This document shows, in pieces, positions 33,613 to 42,155 of a DNA stretch of 64,000 nt; the stretch's first letter is position 1; the number at the start of each line of letters is the position of its first letter. The notes under the pieces are model-generated. The model was not told the origin of the DNA. It worked only from the letters and a program-made list of their open reading frames with translations, and ran no database searches. The stretch spans positions 1 through 64,000 of the forward strand of contig NZ_FWFS01000011.1 in assembly GCF_900172375.1 (NCBI RefSeq). The letters are read 5' to 3'. Source of the DNA: Aquimixticola soesokkakensis (GTDB lineage: Bacteria; Pseudomonadota; Alphaproteobacteria; Rhodobacterales; Rhodobacteraceae). Made by a program: the position numbers and the translations under genes.

Positions 33613-34739
33613 AGGTCGCCGCAGTTTGTGATTTCCCGTATTGGGAGGGGCGTATCGGCTCGGCGGTCCGGATGGAAAGCCTGTGCCAGTCCCTGGCGCA
33701 GGTCTGTGATCTGAGCGTGATCTGCTCCTTGACCATCTCGAGCCAATATCAGGCAGGCATGGAGGCGGCGCCGTACACTTTGTATGATCGCAAGGCGCTG
33801 AAAAACGCCAATGAACTTGATCCGGGGCCGCCGATCGCCGGGGTGCGGCCCAACCGGCAGGTCACGGTCAACGGCGTGAAACGGCTGGTCGAAGCCGGCG
33901 GTTATGATGCGGTTTTGATCCCCTATTTCAACCGGTCCTGGATGATCGAACATATTCGCCCCGATATCTTGCGTATTGTGGATACGATCGATTGCCAGTC
34001 CCAGCGAGCGCGTTCTTTTGCCGCCCACGGGCTGACGCCGACCTTTCCGATGACAGCGCAAGAAGAAGGCGTTGCAATCGACCGTTTCGATGTCGCTTTG
34101 GCCATTTCGGACGAAGATCAGAACGAATTTTCGGCCTTCACCGACACGCCCGTGATTACCGCGCCGTTCCGGCTTGCGCCCAAGCCGATTTATGCAGCGC
34201 GCGAAAATGCAAGCGAAGTGTTGTTTATCGCCGCGCAAAGCGATGTGAACAACATGACGCTGGCCTATTTGATGGAAGAGATCCTGCCGTTGGTCCGGCG
34301 CCCCCTGACCCTGCATGTCGTGGGAAATGTAACCATTCCTGATAGTTGCCCGGACCATATCACGCTGGTGCGTCACGAGAATGTGTCGGATGTGGGCTGG
34401 ATTTACCGCTCTGTCGATCTGGCGTTGAACCCGACCTATGCCGGGGGCGGGATCAAGACCAAGACTTTGGAAGCGATGGCCTACGGTGTCCCTGTTTTGA
34501 CCTCGGACGAGGGCGCGCGCGGCCTGTCCGATCTGCTGCCTGGCGAGCTTGTAATCAATGACAAGGAAACCTTTGCCTACCGGATCGGCACTTTGCTGGA
34601 TGATCAGGACGGGCGTCGCCGGCTGTCCGAGCAAATCATCGCCAACATGCAGGCTGAGGATAACACAAGCTGGACCTCGACACTGGCCCTTGTTTTGCGG
34701 GCCCTGAAGGCGCGCCAAAAAGAGAAAGAGCAGGCATGA
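33609..34739 (+). CDS. Glycosyltransferase, GT-B fold (GT4-like)
   Basis: This 376-residue protein has an N-terminal acceptor half starting MKVAAVCDFPYWEGRIGSAVRM. The C-terminal donor-binding half carries EVLFIAAQSDVNN, HVVGNVTIPDS, DVGWIYRSVDLALNPTYAGGGIKTKTLEAMAYGVPVLTSDEGARGL; the GxGIKxKxLEAMA segment is the GT4/GT1 nucleotide-sugar site. It would add a sugar to a growing surface glycan in the cytoplasm. It overlaps both neighbours by four bases, forming a coupled three-gene unit. Acceptor and sugar are unknown. Confidence 0.85.
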   Translation: MKVAAVCDFPYWEGRIGSAVRMESLCQSLAQVCDLSVICSLTISSQYQAGMEAAPYTLYDRKALKNANELDPGPPIAGVRPNRQVTVNGVKRLVEAGGYDAVLIPYFNRSWMIEHIRPDILRIVDTIDCQSQRARSFAAHGLTPTFPMTAQEEGVAIDRFDVALAISDEDQNEFSAFTDTPVITAPFRLAPKPIYAARENASEVLFIAAQSDVNNMTLAYLMEEILPLVRRPLTLHVVGNVTIPDSCPDHITLVRHENVSDVGWIYRSVDLALNPTYAGGGIKTKTLEAMAYGVPVLTSDEGARGLSDLLPGELVINDKETFAYRIGTLLDDQDGRRRLSEQIIANMQAEDNTSWTSTLALVLRALKARQKEKEQA

Positions 34740-35911
34740 GTGAAAGCCCTCCCACCACCCGTGCATCTGTCTGCCAGCCGGTGCAGCCGCGCGCGGCCAA
34801 ACGGATCGTGTTTACGGGGGACTTCCTGCGCCCCTCGGGCGGGGGAATGCACCCCACGCAGCATGAGAATATCCGCTGGATCTATCAGCTGTTGAAAACC
34901 CCGCTGGAAATGGCCACCGGCCTGCCGACGGAAATTGTTCATTGGGACAACGACTGGCGCAATGGCTCGCGCCTGGACCGCGGCACGGTCGAGGCCGTGT
35001 ATCGAATGATGGGGCTGCGGGCGCAAATCCAGTCCTGGCCTTGGGTCTTTTCGGCAAAAACCCTTCCGGCCTCGGTCGAGGATCTATTTTTGCGGATGTT
35101 TTGCGACAGCATCGTCGTCGGTTTTGAACTGCCGCCCTACCTTGTGAACTTTCTGAACCGGCACAAAATCGGCTTTGTCGATTGTTCCCTGTCCCCTGTA
35201 CGCTTCATGGATGACGTCATGTTCGAAATGAGTTCGAACATAGAGGGCATCACACAGGCTCTGAAAACCTTTGCGGTAGGGGAAGATTATATTCGCCTGC
35301 AAGCCGGCATCATGTCCTCGAATGTTGCCAAGGGAAATCCGAACCCGCCAATGCCCAATAGCCTTCTGGTGATTTTGCAAACGCGTTTTGATAAGGTTGT
35401 GATCGAAAACAAGCGCTTTGTGACGGTGATGGAGCATCTTGATACGCTCAAATCCGTTGCACAGGATTACGATCATGTTCTGATCAAGGAACATCCGCTG
35501 GAAGGCCAGCCACAGACCCTTGAGCGTTTGCAGCGCTATCTGCCCCAGGCTCAGGCCACCAAGGATAATTTCTACCGTCTCGTCTCCCATAAAAATGTGG
35601 CAGGGGTTGCGGCCCTGTCGTCCAGCTGTGTGCTGGAAGCGACGTATTTCGGTCGCAAGGGGCATTATTTGTTGCCCGGATTTACCCCGGATACCTTTAC
35701 GGTTGGCCTTGAGGGTGTCCACATCGACGATGCCATCATTTGCCCGGATTTCTGGCGCGATATCCTCGCCGGCTTTCCCTGCCCGGTGACGCAAAAGGAC
35801 GGCTTGCGCTTGCCCAGCAAGGCGAACCGGTTCCGCAAGCAATTGCGGACCGCCTGGAGTTTCAACGAGCTTGATACAGATATTGCCGTGCAATGGGCGG
35901 CGAGCGCATAA
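34736..35911 (+). CDS. Putative surface-polysaccharide biosynthesis protein
   Basis: This 391-residue soluble protein has no clear named domain. KRIVFTGDFLRPSGGGMHPTQHENIRW at 22-48 and the later segments HVLIKEHPLEGQPQTLERL and NVAGVAALSSSCVLEATYFGRKGHYLLPG resemble capsular-polysaccharide proteins of the KpsS/CDP-glycerol-transferase kind. In those, an HP motif and an SSSxxLEA motif form the donor site. It begins in the ATGA of the glycosyltransferase gene. A glycosyl- or phospho-sugar transferase role in capsule or exopolysaccharide assembly is likely but not certain. Confidence 0.65.
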   Translation: MSESPPTTRASVCQPVQPRAAKRIVFTGDFLRPSGGGMHPTQHENIRWIYQLLKTPLEMATGLPTEIVHWDNDWRNGSRLDRGTVEAVYRMMGLRAQIQSWPWVFSAKTLPASVEDLFLRMFCDSIVVGFELPPYLVNFLNRHKIGFVDCSLSPVRFMDDVMFEMSSNIEGITQALKTFAVGEDYIRLQAGIMSSNVAKGNPNPPMPNSLLVILQTRFDKVVIENKRFVTVMEHLDTLKSVAQDYDHVLIKEHPLEGQPQTLERLQRYLPQAQATKDNFYRLVSHKNVAGVAALSSSCVLEATYFGRKGHYLLPGFTPDTFTVGLEGVHIDDAIICPDFWRDILAGFPCPVTQKDGLRLPSKANRFRKQLRTAWSFNELDTDIAVQWAASA

Positions 35912-35972
35912 CAGCATCCTTCGACACCCTGTCGCCCTAGGTGCTTTATCGACAACGAAAGAACAGGACGAT

Positions 35973-37766
35973 ATGACATCTGCGAAGTTGCCGGCCAGCC
36001 CAACACGTCATTCGGTCTCGCCAGACCTGCACGGGGCGTTGTCGCATGTGCTCGACGGGGACGCGACGATCGCGCCTTTTCGCGCGCATCCACTGGTGAT
36101 CGGGCGCATTCCCCAGCTCAAAGCCGCTTATGCGCTGGCGGGCACGGGCCATGCATTGGAATTCGGTGTCTTCAAAGGCGAGTCGATCCGCGCGCTGGCT
36201 TTTGCCCATCCCGAGCGCCACTTCGTAGGGTTCGATTCCTTTAGCGGACTGCCCGAAGACTGGGTGCGCAGTGCGGACAGCACGTACCAAGCAGGGCATT
36301 TCGCCTTGCGCGCATTGCCCGATGTTCCCAAGAATGTGACGCTTGTGAAAGGGTTTTTCGAGGACACCCTGACGGATTGGCTGGCGCAAAACCCCGGGCC
36401 TGTTTCCTTCGTGCATATCGATTGCGACCTCTACGGCGGCTGTCGCTACGCGCTGGACAAGCTCACGCCACGGCTTGTGGACGGGGCTGTGATCGTGTTC
36501 GACGAATTATGCGATTGGGCGCAAGGCGGGGTCTATCCCAATTGGGAGGAGCACGAATGGCGCGCCTTGAAAGAATGGTTGCACGAGACCGGGTTTTGCA
36601 TGCGGATTTTGTCACGCGACGGGCAATTTTCCTGTGCGGTTCAGGTGTTTCGAACCCCGCCTTCGGCCTGGACGGCGAAACAAATCCACGCGTTTCTGTC
36701 GCAGGTCCGCTCTGCGGGCGAACGGGCGACAGCTCTGGCGTTCTTTGCGCAGGATTTCGATGCGACGCGCGCGCCGATCATCATCACCCACGCGCTTGCC
36801 ACATGGCAGCTTGAGGCAGGGGCCCCAAAAGCGGGTCTGGAGGTGTTGGAAACCGCGATTTCGCGATTGGACAAGCGCACGCCTGCCGACGTCCACGAAA
36901 TGTTCGACCTGTTGAAGATCGCGCTGCTGGTGGGCTGTGATCGCCTTGAGGCCGCAACCGAGATGCTGACCCGCCGGCTGCGCAGCAGTCCCAAGAATGT
37001 GGAGGCCTTGGCGCTTGGGGCCAAGCTGGCGCAAAGCCGTCGGGACTATGAAGCGGCCGCAGCGTATTTGCGCAAGGCCCATCACCTCAGCGGCAAGGCT
37101 GAATACGACAAACAGGCCCAGGCGATGGCGCAACTGGCGACAATCCGCCCCGAATTTCGCGCATCGGATTTCAGCGGCCTTCTGATCCAGCATCTGGTGG
37201 ACCGGCGGCGCTTTGAGACGGTTCTGGATGTCGGAAGCGGGGCGGGGGATCAGGCCAGAATGCTGCGTGCGCATGGCAAACGCGTGACCGAACTGGATTA
37301 CGGCGAAAGCCATTATTTCAAGCAAGCAACGCACCCGAGTGAATCCGATATTTTGCGCGGTGATTTTGTCACGATGCCGATTGCGCAGACATTCGACTGT
37401 GTCATCGCCTCTCACGTGCTGGAGCATCAGCCGAATGTGAACCTGTTTTTGCGCAAGGCGCATGCGGTTCTGCGCGAAGGCGGCGTTCTGGGGCTGTCCG
37501 TGCCGCCCCTCAAGCATCAGATTGTTGGCGGGCACCTGACGCTTTGGAATGCCGGACTGGTTTTGTACAATCTTGTTCTGGCCGGCTTTGACTGCCGCCA
37601 GCCCTGGATCCGCCGCTATGGCTATAATATTTCCGTGGTGATCGAAAAGAAAAGCATCACCCCAGAGGGGCTGGTTTTCGACAACGGCGACATCGACCGG
37701 ATTTCCCAATACCTCCCCGAAGGCTTTGGTGAAGGATTTGACGGCAATATTACCAGCCACGGCTGA
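35973..37766 (+). CDS. Fused double methyltransferase: TylF-like + TPR linker + class I SAM methyltransferase
   Basis: This 597-residue protein has three parts. Residues about 45-230 are a TylF/MacrocinOMT-like methyltransferase: ALEFGVFKGESIRALA, FVGFDSFSGLPEDW, FVHIDCDLYGGCRYALDKL and VFDELCDW. Residues about 245-390 are helical, TPR-like repeats (ATWQLEAGAPKAGLEVLETA, LEAATEMLTRRLRSSPKNVEALALGAKLAQ). Residues about 400-560 are a Methyltransf_11 domain (TVLDVGSGAGDQARML, DCVIASHVLEHQPNVNLFLRKAHAVLREGGVLGLSVPP). It probably puts methyl groups on sugars of the glycan made by the preceding genes. AGGACGAT precedes the start; the fusion looks intact. Confidence 0.85.
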   Translation: MTSAKLPASPTRHSVSPDLHGALSHVLDGDATIAPFRAHPLVIGRIPQLKAAYALAGTGHALEFGVFKGESIRALAFAHPERHFVGFDSFSGLPEDWVRSADSTYQAGHFALRALPDVPKNVTLVKGFFEDTLTDWLAQNPGPVSFVHIDCDLYGGCRYALDKLTPRLVDGAVIVFDELCDWAQGGVYPNWEEHEWRALKEWLHETGFCMRILSRDGQFSCAVQVFRTPPSAWTAKQIHAFLSQVRSAGERATALAFFAQDFDATRAPIIITHALATWQLEAGAPKAGLEVLETAISRLDKRTPADVHEMFDLLKIALLVGCDRLEAATEMLTRRLRSSPKNVEALALGAKLAQSRRDYEAAAAYLRKAHHLSGKAEYDKQAQAMAQLATIRPEFRASDFSGLLIQHLVDRRRFETVLDVGSGAGDQARMLRAHGKRVTELDYGESHYFKQATHPSESDILRGDFVTMPIAQTFDCVIASHVLEHQPNVNLFLRKAHAVLREGGVLGLSVPPLKHQIVGGHLTLWNAGLVLYNLVLAGFDCRQPWIRRYGYNISVVIEKKSITPEGLVFDNGDIDRISQYLPEGFGEGFDGNITSHG

Positions 37767-38034
37767 GGCCATGCCTTGAGCCCGGGGCAAACGGGCTTCG
37801 AGTCGCGCCCTCCCCAGCCGCGTGGACGCGCGCACCGTGGCGCACCATCACATCCTGACACCCAACCTCGTGGTGCGCGCCAGCAGTTAACGCATATGCG
37901 TCAATGTGCCAGAACCGCTCGCTTTCGCAAAAAATTTTCCCCTGCCCGACTTGCAGGCGCAGAGGTTCCCCGTTCAGATAGCCCCGCGCTTGCGAGCGCA
38001 AAACGCTCCTCATCCCAACAGAAAGACCGCCCTG

Positions 38035-38997
38035 ATGCGCGCCCTCAAACGCTTCGGCATCGACACCTACATGATCCTGCTCCTCGCGACCGTGGTTGCG
38101 GGTGCGGTTCTCCCCGCGCAGGGCGAGGCCGCCAGCCTGTTGCGGCAGGTGACTTTTTGGGCCGTTGCGCTCCTGTTCCTGATCTATGGCGCGAAATTGG
38201 ACCCCGCCTCCGTGCGCGCGGGATTTTTGAACTGGAAACTACAGAGCCTGACGTTTGGCGCGACCTTCGTGCTGTTTCCCCTGCTCGGCCTCTGTGTCGT
38301 GACGCTCTTTGGCCGCTGGCTCGGGCCCGACATGATCACCGGCGTGCTCTTTTTGTCGATCCTGCCCTCGACGGTCCAAAGCTCCATCGCATTCACCTCG
38401 ATGGCAGGCGGGAATGTGCCCGCCGCGATCTGCTCGGCCTCGGTGTCCAACATCATCGGCGTGGCCCTGACCCCGCTTCTTGCCTCAATCGTATTGCATC
38501 AAAATGGTACTGGAATTTCGCTTGGATCAATTGGGAAAATTGGTCAGCAAATCATTTTACCATTCATAATTGGCCAAGTCTTGCGCCCCTATATCGGCGC
38601 TTTCATCGCGCGGCACAAACGGCTCACCATGGTGGTGGATCGCGGCTCGATCCTGTTGATCGTCTATGCCGCCTTCAGCGCCGGAACCGTCGCAGGGCTT
38701 TGGACCCAAGTCCCCCCCCAACAGCTCGTTGTGCTGATCCTCATCGTCGAGGTATTCCTCGGACTGGCCTTTGGCGTGATGCTTCTGGCGGGCCCGCTGC
38801 TGGGCCTTGTGCAGGCCGATCGCATCGTCTTGCTGTTTTGCGGCTCGACCAAAAGCCTCGCCAGCGGCCTGCCCATTGCCACCGCGCTGTTTGCGCCCGA
38901 CATCCTGGGGGCCATCGTGCTGCCAACGATGATCTTCCACCTCTCGCAACTTCTGCTGTCCTCGGCGCTGGCGCAACGTCTCGCCCCCGAGGCCTAG
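38035..38997 (+). CDS. Bile-acid:sodium symporter-family transporter (SBF-like)
   Basis: This 320-residue membrane protein has about ten segments in the SBF/PF13593 pattern: LLFLIYGAKLDPASVRAG, GVLFLSILPSTVQSSIAFTSMAGGNVPAAICSASVSNIIGV and LFCGSTKSLASGLPIATALFAP with the discontinuous helices that bind sodium and substrate. The start at 38035 was chosen because the 43 upstream codons do not resemble a membrane protein. Residues encoded at 38481-38580 lie in a strikingly AT-rich stretch. Substrates in this family include organic anions; nothing here shows which. Confidence 0.85.
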   Translation: MRALKRFGIDTYMILLLATVVAGAVLPAQGEAASLLRQVTFWAVALLFLIYGAKLDPASVRAGFLNWKLQSLTFGATFVLFPLLGLCVVTLFGRWLGPDMITGVLFLSILPSTVQSSIAFTSMAGGNVPAAICSASVSNIIGVALTPLLASIVLHQNGTGISLGSIGKIGQQIILPFIIGQVLRPYIGAFIARHKRLTMVVDRGSILLIVYAAFSAGTVAGLWTQVPPQQLVVLILIVEVFLGLAFGVMLLAGPLLGLVQADRIVLLFCGSTKSLASGLPIATALFAPDILGAIVLPTMIFHLSQLLLSSALAQRLAPEA

Positions 38998-39043
38998 ACA
39001 GCGAAACCAAACCCGCGCGCCGCCTAAGGCCCTGTGGCGCAAC

Positions 39044-39076
39044 CAAAAAGCCGGACGGGCCTAAACCCGTCCGGCT
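39044..39076 (-). terminator. Rho-independent terminator of tkt
   Basis: The 11-base arms 39049-39059 and 39066-39076 (AGCCGGACGGG / CCCGTCCGGCT) form a perfect stem with a six-base loop. On the minus strand it is followed by TTTTTGG. It lies about 60 bases past the transketolase stop. Confidence 0.85.
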
Positions 39077-39136
39077 CGCTCCCAGCAACGGGCGGCAAAT
39101 TGGCCCTATGCCCCCGTTGCTGCGAAACCTGCGCCC

Positions 39137-41206
39137 TCAGGCGACCCTGGCGGCGGCTGCAAGCGCCTGCGCGCGCGCCACGATTGCCTCTTTGGTAAGT
39201 CCGAAATGCGCATAGAGCGCCTCGATCGGGCCGGAGGCGCCAAAGCTGTCCATGCCGATCACATCCGCCTCGCTGGCGACATAGCGGGTCCAGCCGAATT
39301 TGCCTGCCGCTTCGACGGCCAGACGCGGCGCCACCCCCAAAACCTGCGCGCGGTAGGCGGCCTCTTGCGCCTCGAACAGCTCCCAGCACGGCATGGACAC
39401 GACAGCCACCGACAGCCCCTGCTCAGACAGCGCGTGCGCCGCCTCGACCGCCAGTGCCACTTCGGTTCCCGTCGCCAAAAGCGTCACATCGCGCCCCTCC
39501 CCGAACTGGCGGATCACATAGGCCCCGCGTTCGGACAGGTTTTCGCCCGTCTCGGCCTCTCGCAACTGCGGCACGCCCTGACGCGACAGCGCCATCAACG
39601 AAGGCGTCTTGCGCGCGCGCGCCGCAATGTCCCAGCATTCCAGCGTTTCCACCGCATCGGCCGGGCGCATCACATAGAGGTTCGGCATCGCCCGCAACGC
39701 TGCCAGATGTTCGACCGGCTGGTGGGTCGGACCGTCTTCGCCCAAGCCGATGCTGTCATGGGTCATCACGTAAATCGTGCCGACTTCCATCAGCGCCGAC
39801 AGGCGGATCGCGTTGCGCACATAGTCCGAAAACACCATGAACGTCCCGCCGTAGGGCATCAACCCGCCGTGGTTCATCATGCCGTTCATCGCCGCGCCCA
39901 TGGCAAATTCGCGCACGCCGTAGCCGATGTAGCGCCCTGCCGTGTCGCGGGTGAACTGGCTGTCGACCGCCGGCACACGCGTCAGGTTCGATCCGGTCAA
40001 ATCCGCCGAGCCCCCGATCATCTCGGGCAAGGCAGGCGCGAGGGCCGCAAGCGCCATCTGGCTGGCCTTGCGGGTTGCGACCTTGGCGGGCGTGGCAAAG
40101 AGCGCCGCGCGGGCCTTGGCCACCGCTGCGCCGTACCCCTCGGGCAGGTCATGCGCCATGCGGCGGGTGAATTCGCAGCGCAGCGCAGCGGGTGCCGCCG
40201 CAAGCCGTGCCTCCCAAGCCGCGCGCGCATCGCCCCCCTGCGCGCCGATCGCGCGCCATGTTTTCAACGCCGCGTCGTCCAGTTCAAACGGCGTCTGGCT
40301 GAGGCCCAACAGGTCTTTGACAACCGCGCATTCCTCCGTCCCCAAAGGCGCTCCGTGCACACCGGCCGTGCCATGTTTCGCCGGAGAGCCAAAGCCGATC
40401 ACCGTTTTCATCGCTACCAAAGACGGTTTGCCCGTCTCGGCCTTTGCCGCCGCAATCGCCGCATCAAGCGCGCCGGCATCGTGCCCGTCGCAGGACTGCA
40501 CATGCCAGCTACAGGCCGCAAGCCGCGCGGGAATATCGTCGGAAAACGACACCGAAGTCGGCCCGTCGATGGTGATGGCATTGTCGTCATAAAGCACGAT
40601 CAACTTGCCCAGACCTAGGTGTCCGGCAAGGGAAATCGCCTCTTGGCCGATGCCCTCTTGCAAGCAACCATCCCCCAAAAACACATAGGTGTGGTGATCG
40701 ACCAGATCGCCGCCAAACTCCGCCGCCAAGGCCTTTTCCGCCAAGGCCATGCCGACAGCCGCCGCCAGACCCTGCCCGAGCGGGCCGGTGGTGGTTTCGA
40801 TTCCCTTGGCGTGGCCGAATTCGGGGTGACCGGCGGTTTTTGCGCCGAGCTGGCGAAAGTTCTTCACCTCCTCCAGCGTCATATCCGCATAGCCCGTCAC
40901 ATGCAGCATCGCATAGAGCAGCGCCGAGGCGTGGCCGTTTGACAAAATCACACGGTCACGATCCGCCCAATCGGGATCGCTTGCGTCGAATTTCAGATGG
41001 TTTTGCAACAGAACCGTTGCCGCGTCGGCCATGCCCATCGGCGCACCGGGGTGACCGGAATTTGCCGCTTCCACCGCATCAATCGCCAAGCCCCGCAGGC
41101 AATTGGCCAGCGCAAAGTGTTGCGGGTCGCGTGCTGCGACCTCTTTGACAAAGGCAATATGCGCCTGTGCGACGCCCTTTGCGACTTCACTCAATTCAGC
41201 ACTCAT
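39137..41206 (-). CDS. tkt: Transketolase
   Basis: This 689-residue single-chain transketolase shows ANSGHPGAPMGMADAATVL (near 48), LSNGHASALLYAMLHVTGY, the thiamine-diphosphate segment FLGDGCLQEGIGQEA..YDDNAITIDG, GSADLTGSN and the catalytic-glutamate region RYIGYGVREFAMGA. Its N-terminus is about 25-30 residues longer than usual, but AGGAGG sits just before the ATG. It transfers two-carbon units between sugar phosphates and can use erythrose 4-phosphate, the end product of erythritol breakdown. It is divergent from the DeoR-eryH-eryI operon and thus a likely member of the erythritol regulon. Confidence 0.95.
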   Translation of the reverse strand: MSAELSEVAKGVAQAHIAFVKEVAARDPQHFALANCLRGLAIDAVEAANSGHPGAPMGMADAATVLLQNHLKFDASDPDWADRDRVILSNGHASALLYAMLHVTGYADMTLEEVKNFRQLGAKTAGHPEFGHAKGIETTTGPLGQGLAAAVGMALAEKALAAEFGGDLVDHHTYVFLGDGCLQEGIGQEAISLAGHLGLGKLIVLYDDNAITIDGPTSVSFSDDIPARLAACSWHVQSCDGHDAGALDAAIAAAKAETGKPSLVAMKTVIGFGSPAKHGTAGVHGAPLGTEECAVVKDLLGLSQTPFELDDAALKTWRAIGAQGGDARAAWEARLAAAPAALRCEFTRRMAHDLPEGYGAAVAKARAALFATPAKVATRKASQMALAALAPALPEMIGGSADLTGSNLTRVPAVDSQFTRDTAGRYIGYGVREFAMGAAMNGMMNHGGLMPYGGTFMVFSDYVRNAIRLSALMEVGTIYVMTHDSIGLGEDGPTHQPVEHLAALRAMPNLYVMRPADAVETLECWDIAARARKTPSLMALSRQGVPQLREAETGENLSERGAYVIRQFGEGRDVTLLATGTEVALAVEAAHALSEQGLSVAVVSMPCWELFEAQEAAYRAQVLGVAPRLAVEAAGKFGWTRYVASEADVIGMDSFGASGPIEALYAHFGLTKEAIVARAQALAAAARVA

Positions 41207-41374
41207 GTCGGTCCTCCTGTTGCGCTCTTGCTAGACAGCCACGCCAAAAATAACAATCTAAAATATCAAAATCACAAAAATAATGTTGAAAACAAAATTT
41301 CTGCTGTTACAACTCCCCTATCGCAGCGGCTCAGGCTACCCTGTGGCCAGACCACTGTGACAAAGGAGATTCCG
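41207..41374. promoter_or_regulatory. AT-rich divergent promoter between tkt and the DeoR gene
   Basis: Positions about 41248-41312 are strongly AT-rich, with repeated AAAATA/AAAAT words (TAAAATATCAAAATCACAAAAAT), in an otherwise GC-rich region. DeoR regulators bind AT-rich direct repeats, so this is the probable operator for both tkt and the DeoR-eryHI operon. I did not assign exact promoter boxes. Confidence 0.5.
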
Positions 41375-42136
41375 GTGAAACGCGACGACAGACGACAGGC
41401 CATTATGGACATGCTGGTGCGCGACGGGGCGGTCGAACTCGACGCGCTGGCCGAGCATTTCATCGTGTCGAAAATGACCATCCACCGCGATCTCGACGAT
41501 CTGGAGGCCGCGGGGGTGCTGCGCAAAATTCGCGGCGGCGCCACCATCGAGGCAGGCACCCAGTTCGAAAGCGATTTCCGCTTTCGCGCGCAGCAAGGTC
41601 TGGACGCCAAGACTCGCATGGCCGATGCCGCGCTGGCGCTGGTCGAACCGGGCATGAATGTGATCATCAACGACGGCTCGATGGCCGCCGTTCTGGGCGC
41701 GCGTCTGGTCGAAAAACGCCCCCTCACCGTCATCACCAACAATGCGGCCGTGATTGATGCGCTCAAATCCGAAGCAGGCATCACCCTGATCGCCTTGGGC
41801 GGCATCTATTCGGCCAAATACAACGCCTATTTCGGCATGGTGACCGAAACCGCCCTGTCCGTGCTGCGCGCCGATATCGCCTTTGTGTCCACCCCTGCCA
41901 TCAGCGGCACAGAGGTGTTCCACATGGACGAATCCGTGGTGCGGACCAAACGGGCGATGATGGGCGCGGCGGTGACCTCTTGCCTGCTGGCCAACCACGC
42001 CCGCTTCGGGCGCACCGCGCTGCATAAACTCGCTGAACTGTCGGATTTCGACACGATCATCACCGACAAAACCCCCGCCGCCCCCGACGAGGCGCCCATC
42101 GCGCGCGCGGGGCTCGCGCTGACAATTGCCGCCTGA
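41375..42136 (+). CDS. eryR: DeoR-family transcriptional regulator of the erythritol isomerase operon
   Basis: This 253-residue DeoR protein has a helix-turn-helix at about 6-60 (RRQAIMDMLVRDGAVELDALAEHFIVSKMTIHRDLDDLEAAG) and a sugar-phosphate-binding DeoRC domain (VIINDGSMAAVLGARLV, TVITNNAAVIDAL, GGIYSAKYNAYFG, AFVSTPAI). The start is GTG at 41375, preceded by AAGGAG (41362-41367). It is first in an operon with eryH and eryI; rhizobial erythritol loci carry the same trio. The ligand is probably a phosphorylated tetrose intermediate (inference). Confidence 0.9.
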   Translation: MKRDDRRQAIMDMLVRDGAVELDALAEHFIVSKMTIHRDLDDLEAAGVLRKIRGGATIEAGTQFESDFRFRAQQGLDAKTRMADAALALVEPGMNVIINDGSMAAVLGARLVEKRPLTVITNNAAVIDALKSEAGITLIALGGIYSAKYNAYFGMVTETALSVLRADIAFVSTPAISGTEVFHMDESVVRTKRAMMGAAVTSCLLANHARFGRTALHKLAELSDFDTIITDKTPAAPDEAPIARAGLALTIAA

Positions 42137-42155
42137 GCGGCCGGAAAGACAAACT

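Noticed and set aside
37780-37830. tRNA-like 3' tail (GGGCTTCGAGTCGCGCCC) after the methyltransferase gene
   Set aside because: The loop is ten bases instead of seven, no anticodon arm or acceptor partner precedes it, and no att duplication was found, so it does not support a tRNA or tRNA remnant.
37776-39215. A 479-codon plus-strand frame over the SBF-like transporter
   Set aside because: It is read in a shifted frame through a transporter with clear membrane segments, and its own product is Arg/Pro-rich without hydrophobic pattern.
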